From JANLTP01 sp031363055 (GTDB lineage: Bacteria > Pseudomonadota > Gammaproteobacteria > Burkholderiales > Burkholderiaceae_E): DNA of 6,248 nucleotides. How positions within the stretch are numbered: position 1 is the first letter of the stretch; the number at the start of each line of letters is the position of its first letter. The position numbers and the translations under genes are program-made. The notes under the pieces are model-generated. The model did not search any database and was not told where the DNA came from. It worked only from the letters and a program-made list of their open reading frames with translations. The DNA lies in NCBI GenBank assembly GCA_031363055.1, contig JANLTP010000180.1:1-6248 (forward strand), in the 5' to 3' direction. Shown here in pieces: positions 1 to 5,973 of the stretch.

Positions 1-347
1 ACGGTAAAACCACCGTAAGGGTCGAAACGCTGTCAACGGTGGTGACGCAGATTTCGAAGAGTTTGGTGAACGCCAAGCTGATTCAGGTGCCGTTCCAGAT
101 GCGCGATTTACGTCGGACCTGCGAGACCATGCTGGCTGCGCTCGGCGTCACCAAGGATATTCGGGCGCAGTTGCTCAGTCACGGACTATCGGGCGTGCAG
201 ACGGCGAACTACGACCGGCACGACTACATGAACGAGAAGCGCCAAGCTTTGGTGGTCTGGCAGGCGAAGTTGGAAGAGATCACGACCGAGAAGAACGGTC
301 GGGCGAAGGTGATCGCTGGCGCGTTCCATGCTGTCCGTAGTCGATAG
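1..347 (+). CDS. Tyrosine recombinase / phage-type integrase, C-terminal part (5' end outside window)
   Basis: This is the catalytic C-terminus of a site-specific tyrosine recombinase, which cuts and rejoins DNA through a 3'-phosphotyrosine intermediate. The frame is open from base 3 with no stop, so the gene begins outside the window; the GTG at 39 is internal. Visible motifs are the box II segment RDLRRT (catalytic Arg codon 111-113), LLSHG (His codon 180-182) and the nucleophile region NYDRHDY (Tyr codon 210-212). The tail is MNEKRQALVVWQAKLEEI followed by a basic end. The position usually held by His in the HxxR motif is Arg here. The YDRHDY signature matches island or phage integrases of Proteobacteria and is unlike the C-terminus of integron IntI proteins. 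The gene points away from the window edge, and the next gene is convergent. Family assignment is firm; target site and element are unknown. Confidence 0.9.
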   Translation, partial: GKTTVRVETLSTVVTQISKSLVNAKLIQVPFQMRDLRRTCETMLAALGVTKDIRAQLLSHGLSGVQTANYDRHDYMNEKRQALVVWQAKLEEITTEKNGRAKVIAGAFHAVRSR

Positions 348-676
348 GACATTGTCTCAACATCGACACTAATCGGCACCAGCATAATCTGTGAGAGTTC
401 GGACCTGATCGTTCGGACAGCGTCCGATTACCAGGAAGCTGAAGCCTGTGCTTGGCGAGAAAGCAGCCGTCCGAGTCGGGTCTGTCCAACCGGCCGAAAA
501 CGACCCACAGCGGCCGGTCGTAAGAACCGGAAGCGGTCATTCAGTATCCGGCCATGCGCCAACAGCGCAGAGGTCATGGACTCGGAAGGCGACCACGATG
601 CCGAGAACTGGGAAATAGAGTGCTAACGTTTTAGACCATCGGCCAGAACGGCCAACTTATTGTCGGGTGGGGCCGT
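348..676. other. Noncoding gap with probable diverged dispersed-repeat sequence
   Basis: I see no convincing gene in this stretch between the recombinase and the first lipoprotein. Read on the minus strand, it contains GAATGACCG (542-534) followed by CTTCCGG, then GACCGGCCGC and GGGTCG. This resembles the repeat units at 3937-4085 and 4821-4960, but the match is much weaker. An 86-codon minus-strand reading frame over 280-540 is rich in Arg, Ser and Cys and overlaps the recombinase end; I treat it as spurious. A short GGCC-AGAAC-GGCC inverted repeat lies at 641-653, but it has no T-run and cannot be called a terminator. Confidence 0.4.
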
Positions 677-2383
677 TCACGGTAAGGTCGCTGTATCCAC
701 AGTCAAGTTGCCAAATTGCAGCTTCTGAATGCGCGTCAGATTATCTAATCCACCTACATTTGAAGATGGGCGCACCGTCACTTGCGAGCCGGATTTTCCG
801 ATGATCCAATCCGCGCGATTCCCTGGGTAGACAACGGTGTTTATGCCTAGGCCGCCGTCGATTCGGCAATCAGGGTCGCCGATGGCGCGATAGATTGTGT
901 CGTTGCCGGCGAAGGTGCGAATATTCCTGCTGCCTTTGCGAGTCGCCAAAGTCAAATCGCGCTGGAAGTCGGTGCTCAAGTTGTAGCCCAATGCAAAATT
1001 GACAAATACGCTGCCGGAGTTCTTGAGGTTTGATCGGTTCTTGGTGGACACCCCTGCAACGTAGTTGATACGTCCTTCTTTCGTACGGTAGGGGTAGAAG
1101 CCAAACACTCCAGTCGTGAGTTGGGTGCTCGGCACTTGCGCCTGCGCATAATCGGCTACCTTAACGCGGAAGCCGTCAAACTCGCTGTGCAGCGCCGCAT
1201 ACAAACGCCCGGTGCCGTCGTTGACCAGCAAGTAGCCCGATGATAGAAACATCGAGTCAATGCCACTGCCGTCGATGTCGGCCAGTCGTACCGAGTAATC
1301 CATGCCTCCTTGAACCTTGTCATACTCAGGCTTGAGAGTGTCCGTTTCGTCAGTGAAGGTCATGCCGCCGCGATTTATCAGGAGCTGATAGACCGTGCGT
1401 TGCCCGCCTTTGGAGGAGCTCCAGATTTCCTGACCGGCCAGAATATCCGGCAGACCGTCCTGATTCAGATCAGTGCTCCATAACCGCGACGTGTGGGTCT
1501 TGGAATAGGGATCCCATTGGCTGACGAAGCTGGCGTATTCGGGTTTGTCATTGAAGTAAGGCTTGGGCAGAAGCGTCGGCGGCAAGACGACCTTGCCGCC
1601 GACGTACTTGTACGCGTAGTTCTGCATCGGGCTGTTCGGCGCATAAGGCACGCCAGGCCCGCCAGCTGAATCGCCGATGATGATCCAGTCATCGGTGCCG
1701 CCGCTGAACTGGCCGGCCAGCACGGACATGCCGCTTAGGTCGCCCAAACTCAGATCGACGGCGAAGTTGCTGCCGTTCCACGTATAAATGACGTTGAACC
1801 CCGGCCCTTGGCCGCCGTTCCCACTGCCGCCGAACGACTTCGACAGGATTGCCTTTCGGGCCCCCAGCGTTACGAGGCGAGCGTCGTGATTCATCACGCT
1901 GTCGGGCAGCACAAGCTTGTCGAAGCGGCCGTCGGCGCGCGACATGAACGCTGTGCTCGACATGGCGATGAACGGACTTTCATTGTGTGCCGGAAAGACG
2001 ACGTCGTCGCGCCCGTCGCCATTGAAGTCAGCCACGATGACCGAGCCGGCGCCGTTCGTCATCGCGTCACCGAACAGCGTCGAGGTCGCGTCCGTCAGCA
2101 GACCATTGCTCTGCTGTTGCAGAACCACTGCCCGCACCGGAGTCACGGTCGCACCTGTGGCGGACCCCGTGTAGGCCCAACCGGAGAGAGCCACCCCCTC
2201 CAGCTGATCCGGACCGGCCTTGACGACGTGCCAGACCGGGCCGATCAGGGAATCGGTGCCATTGTCGATCGCCACCCAGTTCCCAGCCATTGACAATCGA
2301 TTGTCTGAAGAAGAGGAAGATCCGCCGCCTCCGCATGCTCCTAATGCAAAGAACAACACCGTTGAAATTACAAAACGTCTCAT
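677..2383 (-). CDS. FG-GAP/VCBS repeat lipoprotein with degenerate RTX-like C-terminal tail
   Basis: Predicted envelope lipoprotein of 568 aa, function unknown. The N-terminus MRRFVISTVLFFALGAC is a lipoprotein signal peptide with the lipid-bearing Cys at 17, followed by a Gly/Ser linker. At least three FG-GAP-type Asp-rich loops are visible: ADFNGDGRDD (118-127), TDLNQDGLPD (304-313) and the weaker ADIDGSGIDS (368-377). Such loops bind Ca2+ in beta-propeller blades, so an extracytoplasmic propeller is likely. The C-terminus has AGNDTIY (492-498) and DGGLGINTVVY (509-519), resembling decayed RTX nonapeptides, then LTRIQKLQF, as in the closing module of many RTX-like surface proteins. I chose the ATG at 2383 over the one at 2392 because AAGAGG sits 9 nt upstream of the former but touches the latter. 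It lies downstream of a related lipoprotein gene, 155 nt away, and the two may be co-transcribed. Ligand and role cannot be read from the sequence. Confidence 0.88.
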   Translation of the reverse strand: MRRFVISTVLFFALGACGGGGSSSSSDNRLSMAGNWVAIDNGTDSLIGPVWHVVKAGPDQLEGVALSGWAYTGSATGATVTPVRAVVLQQQSNGLLTDATSTLFGDAMTNGAGSVIVADFNGDGRDDVVFPAHNESPFIAMSSTAFMSRADGRFDKLVLPDSVMNHDARLVTLGARKAILSKSFGGSGNGGQGPGFNVIYTWNGSNFAVDLSLGDLSGMSVLAGQFSGGTDDWIIIGDSAGGPGVPYAPNSPMQNYAYKYVGGKVVLPPTLLPKPYFNDKPEYASFVSQWDPYSKTHTSRLWSTDLNQDGLPDILAGQEIWSSSKGGQRTVYQLLINRGGMTFTDETDTLKPEYDKVQGGMDYSVRLADIDGSGIDSMFLSSGYLLVNDGTGRLYAALHSEFDGFRVKVADYAQAQVPSTQLTTGVFGFYPYRTKEGRINYVAGVSTKNRSNLKNSGSVFVNFALGYNLSTDFQRDLTLATRKGSRNIRTFAGNDTIYRAIGDPDCRIDGGLGINTVVYPGNRADWIIGKSGSQVTVRPSSNVGGLDNLTRIQKLQFGNLTVDTATLP

Positions 2384-2392
2384 TGACAACAT

Positions 2393-2398
2393 CCTCTT
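2393..2398 (-). promoter_or_regulatory. Ribosome binding site deciding the start at 2383
   Basis: The minus strand reads AAGAGG here. It is 9 nt from the ATG at 2383 but has no spacing to the ATG at 2392, which favours the internal start. With that start the signal peptide begins MRRFV, the usual positively charged form. Confidence 0.6.
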
Positions 2399-2538
2399 TC
2401 AGAGCGCCCTTGTACGCGGTTCAAATAACACGGAGCGCGCTACCATTGCACAAGCGCAAGAAGTCCTGCAGCTGCTCCAGAGCCACCGAACCGCGATCGA
2501 GACAACGGACGTTCGCGGCCAACCGATCGAACACTGGT

Positions 2539-3654
2539 CTACTGCGCGACAGACAGGCCATAGATCGAGTCCATCGAAACGATCCTGCCCTGAAAGGGTG
2601 CGATCCAGTTGATCCACTTGCTGCCATTCGAGTACGGCTGATTGCCAGAACGTATATATGGGACGCTGCTGGCTAGAGCCGGGTAGGAGATCCGTTGCAC
2701 GGCAGCGCCGCCGTAGAAGTTATCGCCCGCGTCGATCGTTCTGCACAGGTAGATGTTGCCCGCGGTAAACACGATATCCATCGCAAAGCCGTAGCCGGTC
2801 GCTGAAGGCAGCACGAGAGGCGGCAACGCCGCGAAGTTGCCATTGCCGTCATTCTTCAGGATCGTGGCCGGCCAAGTGCCTGACTGCTCGTGTCCACCGA
2901 GGAACAGGTCGAGCACGCCAGCTCCAGCGAGGTCGAGCAGTTCGGCCGCGAAGATCTGCTTATTGCTCACGCTACCGGGCAGTCGGGTGGTGTCCGCCGT
3001 GAACGTTCCGTTCTTGTTGTTGATCAAAAAGTAGGGTTTGCTGAAGCTCGTAACCACGAGATCCGGGAACCCATCGCCGTTGATATCCGCTGCTGACGCG
3101 CCGTGAAAGAAGCCGGTGAACGGCAGTGTGATGTTGCTGTACCTGCCACCCGGCTGGGACATCAGAAGATGCGGCATCTCGCCCGGGAAGGGGGCCGCGT
3201 CGAACCCGTGACATGCGAAGAATACATCGGGTCTGCCATCGAGATTGAAGTCGCTGACAAGCGCCTTTCGCGGATGCAGGCATCCTACCGTGTCGGCCAG
3301 CAAGTCGCTCGTCTTGTCGACCCACTGCCCATTCTGGCTCTTGTAGAAGTGAATCCGGCCAAACTGACTGCTTGTCGTCGGGTCATTGAACTTGTAGTCC
3401 AGGGTGTGGGTGACGAGCGAGTATTCACCTTCCTGGAAGAAGTCTGCATATGCCGCGCTGTTGCTACTCGAGACTTCCCTCGGCAACGCACGGGACCCGA
3501 CGATTTCGGCGGCTATAGCCTTGTTGGCGTAGGACGAGCTCTTGACGGAAAGTGGAGCAGTTGGCCCCACCGGGGCGGCCGCGGTCGATGCACTGCCGCC
3601 GCCGCATCCGAACAGAAAGAATGAGGCAGCCGCGAGAAGAGTCACCTTGAGCAT
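2539..3654 (-). CDS. FG-GAP/VCBS repeat lipoprotein, paralogue of the neighbouring gene
   Basis: Predicted envelope lipoprotein of 371 aa. The N-terminus MLKVTLLAAASFFLFGC is a lipoprotein signal with Cys at 17, followed by GGGSAS and a Pro/Ala/Ser linker. FG-GAP-type loops are SDFNLDGRPD (134-143), ADINGDGFPD (189-198) and a degenerate LDLAGAGVLD (240-249). The segment around the first loop matches the downstream gene: both have DFNxDGRxDVxF, then a His, a PF and a GR-to-LP spacing, so the two are paralogues. This copy lacks the RTX-like tail. The frame also allows an ATG at 3726, but that adds 24 polar residues before the signal peptide. The start at 3654 fits a lipoprotein and has AGGA 8 nt upstream. 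The gene follows a 500-nt gene-free stretch and so probably begins a transcript. Its likely role is an extracytoplasmic binding or adhesion propeller, by inference only. Confidence 0.87.
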   Translation of the reverse strand: MLKVTLLAAASFFLFGCGGGSASTAAAPVGPTAPLSVKSSSYANKAIAAEIVGSRALPREVSSSNSAAYADFFQEGEYSLVTHTLDYKFNDPTTSSQFGRIHFYKSQNGQWVDKTSDLLADTVGCLHPRKALVSDFNLDGRPDVFFACHGFDAAPFPGEMPHLLMSQPGGRYSNITLPFTGFFHGASAADINGDGFPDLVVTSFSKPYFLINNKNGTFTADTTRLPGSVSNKQIFAAELLDLAGAGVLDLFLGGHEQSGTWPATILKNDGNGNFAALPPLVLPSATGYGFAMDIVFTAGNIYLCRTIDAGDNFYGGAAVQRISYPALASSVPYIRSGNQPYSNGSKWINWIAPFQGRIVSMDSIYGLSVAQ

Positions 3655-3662
3655 CCCGGGTA

Positions 3663-3666
3663 TCCT
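3663..3666 (-). promoter_or_regulatory. Ribosome binding site for the 371-aa lipoprotein
   Basis: The minus strand reads AGGA, 8 nt upstream of the ATG at 3654. It supports that start over the in-frame ATG at 3726, which would place a long polar extension ahead of the signal peptide. Confidence 0.45.
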
Positions 3667-3936
3667 GTCCACGCAAGGTTCCTCGCGTCCACACATCGTC
3701 AGCGACAACGGTAAAATCCGACCCACGAGCCACCATGGATGCTCCGGCTAACGGCAGTATAGAACCGGTATCTTGCCAAGACCATCGCCACCATTCCAGT
3801 TTCGGTGCCTTGGGAACACCCGAGCCTACCCTTGAGAAAGGCAAAACGGTCGCCTGCTGAGCGCTTCGTAAATGTCTGTCGACCGATTCGCCTGATGGAG
3901 GTTGGTGGATTGGCTTGGCGCGCTCCACCACCGGCT

Positions 3937-4085
3937 GCTTCTGGCCGAACTTGCCCGGTCGCGGCGTATCAGTTCTGCGCTTCTGAATGACCGGTCATTG
4001 AAACGCCGACATTCGAGCTGCGTCGCATCAGACGCCCGCGGCCGACCCAAAGGAGTCAGTCTGTCCGGGAAAGCGGGTCAACTCC
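3937..4085 (+). repeat. Diverged dispersed repeat, copy 1
   Basis: This copy shares ordered blocks with the sequence at 4821-4960 in the same orientation and with nearly the same spacing. The blocks are GCTTCTGGCCGA (3937-3948), CTGCGCTTCTGAATGACCG (3975-3993), GCCGAC (4005-4010) and CGACCC (4043-4048). Offsets from the first block are 48, 68 and 106 nt, against 48, 67 and 105 nt in the other copy. It lies between the lipoprotein and small-protein genes and shows no credible coding frame. It resembles intergenic repeat sequence often misannotated as short hypothetical ORFs in Burkholderiaceae; that last point is from memory. The outer limits are approximate. Confidence 0.65.
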
Positions 4086-4126
4086 AGTACAGCCGTTTCG
4101 AGAAATAGAAATGTCGGCCGTACTGG
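4084..4126 (-). other. 12-bp inverted repeat / RNA hairpin
   Basis: CCAGTACAGCCG (4084-4095) and CGGCCGTACTGG (4115-4126) are complementary over 12 positions with one A/C mismatch on the plus strand. In a minus-strand RNA the same position becomes a G-U wobble, so the stem is complete there, with a 19-nt loop. It lies 45 nt past the stop of the small secreted protein gene, where a 3'-end structure would sit. No U-run follows on the minus strand, so it is not a standard intrinsic terminator. Confidence 0.5.
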
Positions 4127-4170
4127 GTCGCTGAGGCTAGTGAATTTTTCCTGACGAGGTTGGAGGAGCG

Positions 4171-4422
4171 CTACTGCACCGCTCGTTTCGCTGCGGCTTT
4201 TGCGTTGCGTCCGTGCCGCTTCGCATTGGCTTTATGTACAGCCGCCTTCGCGTTGTGAATCGTCTTGGTCGGCTGGTTGCTTACCGCGCCCTTTATGTTC
4301 TCGCTCGCTTGTCGCGCAGTGTCGGCGGATGCCTTACCCGCTTCTTTCGCCGCCGTGCCTGCTTGGGCATAGACGCCTGTAACACAGAAAAGACTAAATA
4401 TCGCTGCGGCTGATCGTTTCAT
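4171..4422 (-). CDS. Small secreted Ala/Lys-rich basic protein, unknown function
   Basis: This 83-aa protein is predicted to be exported through Sec. MKRSAAAIFSLFCVTGVYA is a classical signal peptide with probable cleavage after Ala19 (VYA/QA). The mature part of about 64 residues has an Ala/Lys/Glu-rich first half likely to be helical (KEAGKASADTARQASENIKG). Its second half is strongly basic, with KTIHNAKAAVHKANAKRHG and a final AAAKRAVQ. No enzyme motif is present. Similar small, low-complexity periplasmic proteins are common hypothetical genes in Burkholderia relatives, from family knowledge rather than a search. A GAGAG lies 9 nt upstream of the ATG as a modest ribosome binding site. The gene is isolated, with noncoding sequence on both sides and diverged repeat copies beyond. 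No attC follows its stop, so I do not call it a cassette gene. Confidence 0.8.
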   Translation of the reverse strand: MKRSAAAIFSLFCVTGVYAQAGTAAKEAGKASADTARQASENIKGAVSNQPTKTIHNAKAAVHKANAKRHGRNAKAAAKRAVQ

Positions 4423-4820
4423 TGCATTTCACTCTCAAATTGTTGCGGATTTACGTGCGCTTTAGCTTCGGCAAGTCTCCACAATACTTTCTGTTGGATT
4501 CAATTTCTCGAGGCTCCATTGATCGCAAATTCACTACGCACCTTATTTGAGCGTCTTAAGAGATCGTCTCGTGATTCGCTTCTATGACGCTGGATGTTAG
4601 GGGAGGAATACAAGAATCTCTGTAGGGCAATGTCTAACGTTGTCGTAGGCAAAATCGCCTAGTGCGCATCAGGATACGCCGAATAACTGGAGATTGCTGA
4701 ACATCGTATTTGTCTAAGGTTCTCAAGCGTTCAGAGATCAACTAATTGAAGCGCAGGATTTGTCGCAACAGGCGGTTTTGAGAAGTATTGCCGGCAAAAC
4801 GAACGTAACAACGAGTGTCC
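4423..4820. other. Gene-free intergenic stretch
   Basis: I find no credible coding frame, RNA gene or clear promoter here, and the sequence looks more AT-rich than the flanking genes. Small features include TAGGC-AAAATC-GCCTA (4646-4661), a 5-bp stem. A lone GTCTAAC (4632-4638) resembles an attC outer box but has no matching partner or arms. The stretch would contain the promoter of the small secreted protein gene, but I cannot place a convincing -35/-10 pair. Confidence 0.5.
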
Positions 4821-4960
4821 GCTTCTGGCCGATATCACCCCGTCCGGTGGCGGCAAGCCTGCACTTTCGAATGACCGTTAATCGGATGCCGACGCTCATG
4901 TTGCCGTGCGAGAAATGCGCGCTTTCGACCCTAAGCGGAAGTAGCTCGATTGAGGAAGCA
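4821..4960 (+). repeat. Diverged dispersed repeat, copy 2
   Basis: This is the second copy of the unit at 3937-4085, in direct orientation about 880 bp away. Matching blocks are GCTTCTGGCCGA (4821-4832), CTGCACTTTCGAATGACCG (4859-4877), GCCGAC (4888-4893) and CGACCC (4926-4931). A 73-codon plus-strand frame over 4760-4981 runs through it and I regard it as spurious. The copy ends only a few bases before the attC-like site at 4964, so it may mark native sequence at the end of the cassette array. Confidence 0.65.
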
Positions 4961-4963
4961 GCC

Positions 4964-5026
4964 GCTCAACGTCCGGCTTGACGCGCGCCCGCTTCGCTGT
5001 AGTCGCTGTCCAAGCCGCGGTTAGAG
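4964..5026 (-). other. attC-like recombination site of the solute-binding-protein cassette
   Basis: Read on the minus strand, the site starts with CTCTAAC (R'' box, 5026-5020), spacer CGCGG, and arm CTT-G-GAC (5014-5008). After a central region of 25 nt come arm GTCAAG (4982-4977), spacer CCGGAC, and GTTGAGC (R' box, 4970-4964). The arms pair over six bases with one unpaired G after the third base, and pairing can extend into the spacers (CCG/CGG). Spacer lengths of 5 and 6 and the position of the extrahelical base match the canonical attC layout. R' fits GTTRRRY exactly; R'' departs from RYYYAAC at its first base. It directly abuts the stop codon of the upstream gene, as in integron cassettes. 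The expected crossover is between 4970 and 4969. Confidence 0.8.
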
Positions 5027-5864
5027 AGCATTATTGTAGTGGGGCCACAACCGCGCCGCGTATCCCAGCTCTTTTCAGCGCCGCTTTGACAAGCCCCTCG
5101 GACTTCGCCTCCTCAACGAATTTGCGCGCGTAGGCCATTCCGAGGTCCCGTCCCTTCGGTATAGCCATAACCACTTGGTCGGTGGCAAAACGACCGTCGA
5201 GAACTCGGAAATCGGGCAACTGATCCGTGATTTCGAACAGGGTTGACTTGCTGGCAGCAAGTACGTCTGCTCTCCCGGATTTCAACATCTCTAATGCGCC
5301 AGCGACGCTCGATCCTCGCACGACTGCGGCATTTTTTAGCACGCTAGAAAGAAAGATATCGGTCCCGCCCTTCTCCTGCACGGCAACTCGAATCCCAGGC
5401 CGATCCACATCAGCCGCCGTTGAGATGGAAGAGCCGGCAGGGATGAGGTAGCCGCGTTCGATTTCCACGTGCGGCGCGGTGAAATCCATCTCCTTTGTCG
5501 GCGCAGCACCCACTGAAAGGAAGGCGACGTCCCATTGGCCGGATTTCGCGCCACCGACGACGGCCCCACTTGACGGGTACACGACCGGTTCAAACGGAAC
5601 CCCCATGCGCCGGGCCAACTCTTTTCCGAGGTCAAATCCGACCCCTTTCATCTCACCCGATGCGGAGTCGCGCATCACGGATAAGGGCGCTCCGAGGTAT
5701 AGCCCAACGCGAAGCTTGCCAGCAGGGGCCAAGGCCTGTCGCGCTTCCGGAGTGGGCGCGGTGTGGATGCCCGCACAGCCCGTAAGAAGCAATCCAAGTA
5801 CCGTACTTACCAGCCATTGAGTTGTACGCAGTGTGTCTTCCATTGATCTAGTGTTGCTCTCTAA
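4970..5864 (-). mobile_element. Integron gene cassette carrying a solute-binding lipoprotein
   Basis: This segment of about 895 bp has the layout of an integron cassette read on the minus strand. It begins at the TT of GTTAGAG (5865-5859). The ATG at 5843 follows, 22 nt after that G. One gene fills the unit, its TAA stop at 5033-5031 is adjacent to the attC, and the cassette ends at the G of GTTGAGC at 4970. Its two ends carry an 11-bp perfect inverted repeat: TGCTCTCTAAC at 5855-5865 and its complement at 5020-5030. This is expected because a cassette's R'' box pairs with its own leading R' sequence when circular. The cassette and its gene share the polarity of the neighbouring ModA-like gene. 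I infer integrase-mediated capture; no integron integrase is in the window. Confidence 0.75.
5031..5843 (-). CDS. Solute-binding lipoprotein, amino-acid-type (SBP_bac_3-like), cassette-borne
   Basis: This 270-aa predicted lipoprotein resembles family 3 periplasmic binding proteins, which deliver amino acids or related small anions to ABC importers or act as sensors. The N-terminus ends in a lipobox LTGC (Cys 23). The fold signatures are KLRVGLYLGAPL (43-54), GVGFDLGKELARRMG (67-81), SGQWDVAFLSVGAAP (101-115), MDFTAPH (119-125), GYLIPAGSSI (131-140) and DRPGIRVAVQEKGGTD (147-162). The length is normal, so the gene looks intact. Between VGAAP and MDF, where relatives usually have a ligand-binding Arg, the sequence is only TKE, so Lys may replace Arg or the binding loop may be shortened. 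No SD-like sequence lies close to the ATG; only AGAG is seen, 13 nt away. No permease or ATPase gene is nearby. The stop codon abuts an attC. Ligand unknown. Confidence 0.85.
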   Translation of the reverse strand: MEDTLRTTQWLVSTVLGLLLTGCAGIHTAPTPEARQALAPAGKLRVGLYLGAPLSVMRDSASGEMKGVGFDLGKELARRMGVPFEPVVYPSSGAVVGGAKSGQWDVAFLSVGAAPTKEMDFTAPHVEIERGYLIPAGSSISTAADVDRPGIRVAVQEKGGTDIFLSSVLKNAAVVRGSSVAGALEMLKSGRADVLAASKSTLFEITDQLPDFRVLDGRFATDQVVMAIPKGRDLGMAYARKFVEEAKSEGLVKAALKRAGIRGAVVAPLQ

Positions 5865-5918
5865 CGTGGTGTTCAGCGGCTGCTGCTTGCAGCCGTCCGC
5901 GGCAACACAGGGTTAGGC
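5859..5918 (-). other. attC-like recombination site of the ModA-like cassette
   Basis: Read on the minus strand, the site starts with GCCTAAC (5918-5912, a perfect RYYYAAC), spacer CCTGT, and arm GTT-G-CCGCGG (5906-5897). After a centre of 17 nt come arm CCGCTGAAC (5879-5871), spacer ACCAC, and GTTAGAG (5865-5859). The arms pair with one mismatch and one unpaired G after the third base, the same position as in the site at 4964-5026. The centre can also form a perfect 7-bp stem, CGGCTGC/GCAGCCG (5877-5883 and 5889-5895) with a 5-nt loop, which competes with the inner arms. Both outer spacers are 5 nt. The R' box departs from GTTRRRY only at its last base. The expected crossover is between 5865 and 5864. 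Confidence 0.8.
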
Positions 5919-5973
5919 TGCACTCGTCCGCGCCGAAGCGCAACGATAAGAGCGATCAGCCAATTGCATCGCA

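Noticed and set aside
1..347. Recombinase fragment as the integron integrase of the cassette array
   Set aside because: Its YDRHDY-type C-terminus is not IntI-like. It lies at the far end from the array's expected 5' side, and no attI or attC is near it.
280..540. 86-codon minus-strand reading frame
   Set aside because: It overlaps the recombinase end and repeat-like intergenic sequence, and its Arg/Ser/Cys-rich composition is typical of spurious frames.
1808..2293. 161-codon plus-strand reading frame inside the 568-aa lipoprotein gene
   Set aside because: It is fully antisense to a well-supported gene with domain motifs and has no recognisable features of its own.
3756..3761. Minus-strand TATACT as a -10 box for the 371-aa lipoprotein gene
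   Set aside because: No acceptable -35 hexamer lies 16-18 nt upstream, so a promoter cannot be supported from sequence alone.
4155..4170. GTTGGAG next to the stop of the 83-aa gene, as a possible attC outer box
   Set aside because: The nearest partner box (GGTCAAC at 4075-4081) is off consensus, and the sequences inside the two boxes do not pair, so there is no attC arm structure.
4632..4661. GTCTAAC followed by the TAGGC/GCCTA stem, as a possible third attC
   Set aside because: The left box is perfect, but no GTTRRRY box lies at attC distance on the other side and the stem is too close and too short.
4760..4981. 73-codon plus-strand reading frame
   Set aside because: It runs through the dispersed repeat copy and into the attC site, has low-complexity composition and shows no recognisable domain.
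5877..5895. Perfect 7-bp stem CGGCTGC/GCAGCCG as an intrinsic terminator for the ModA-like gene
   Set aside because: No T-run follows on either strand, and the hairpin lies at the centre of the attC-like site, which explains it better.
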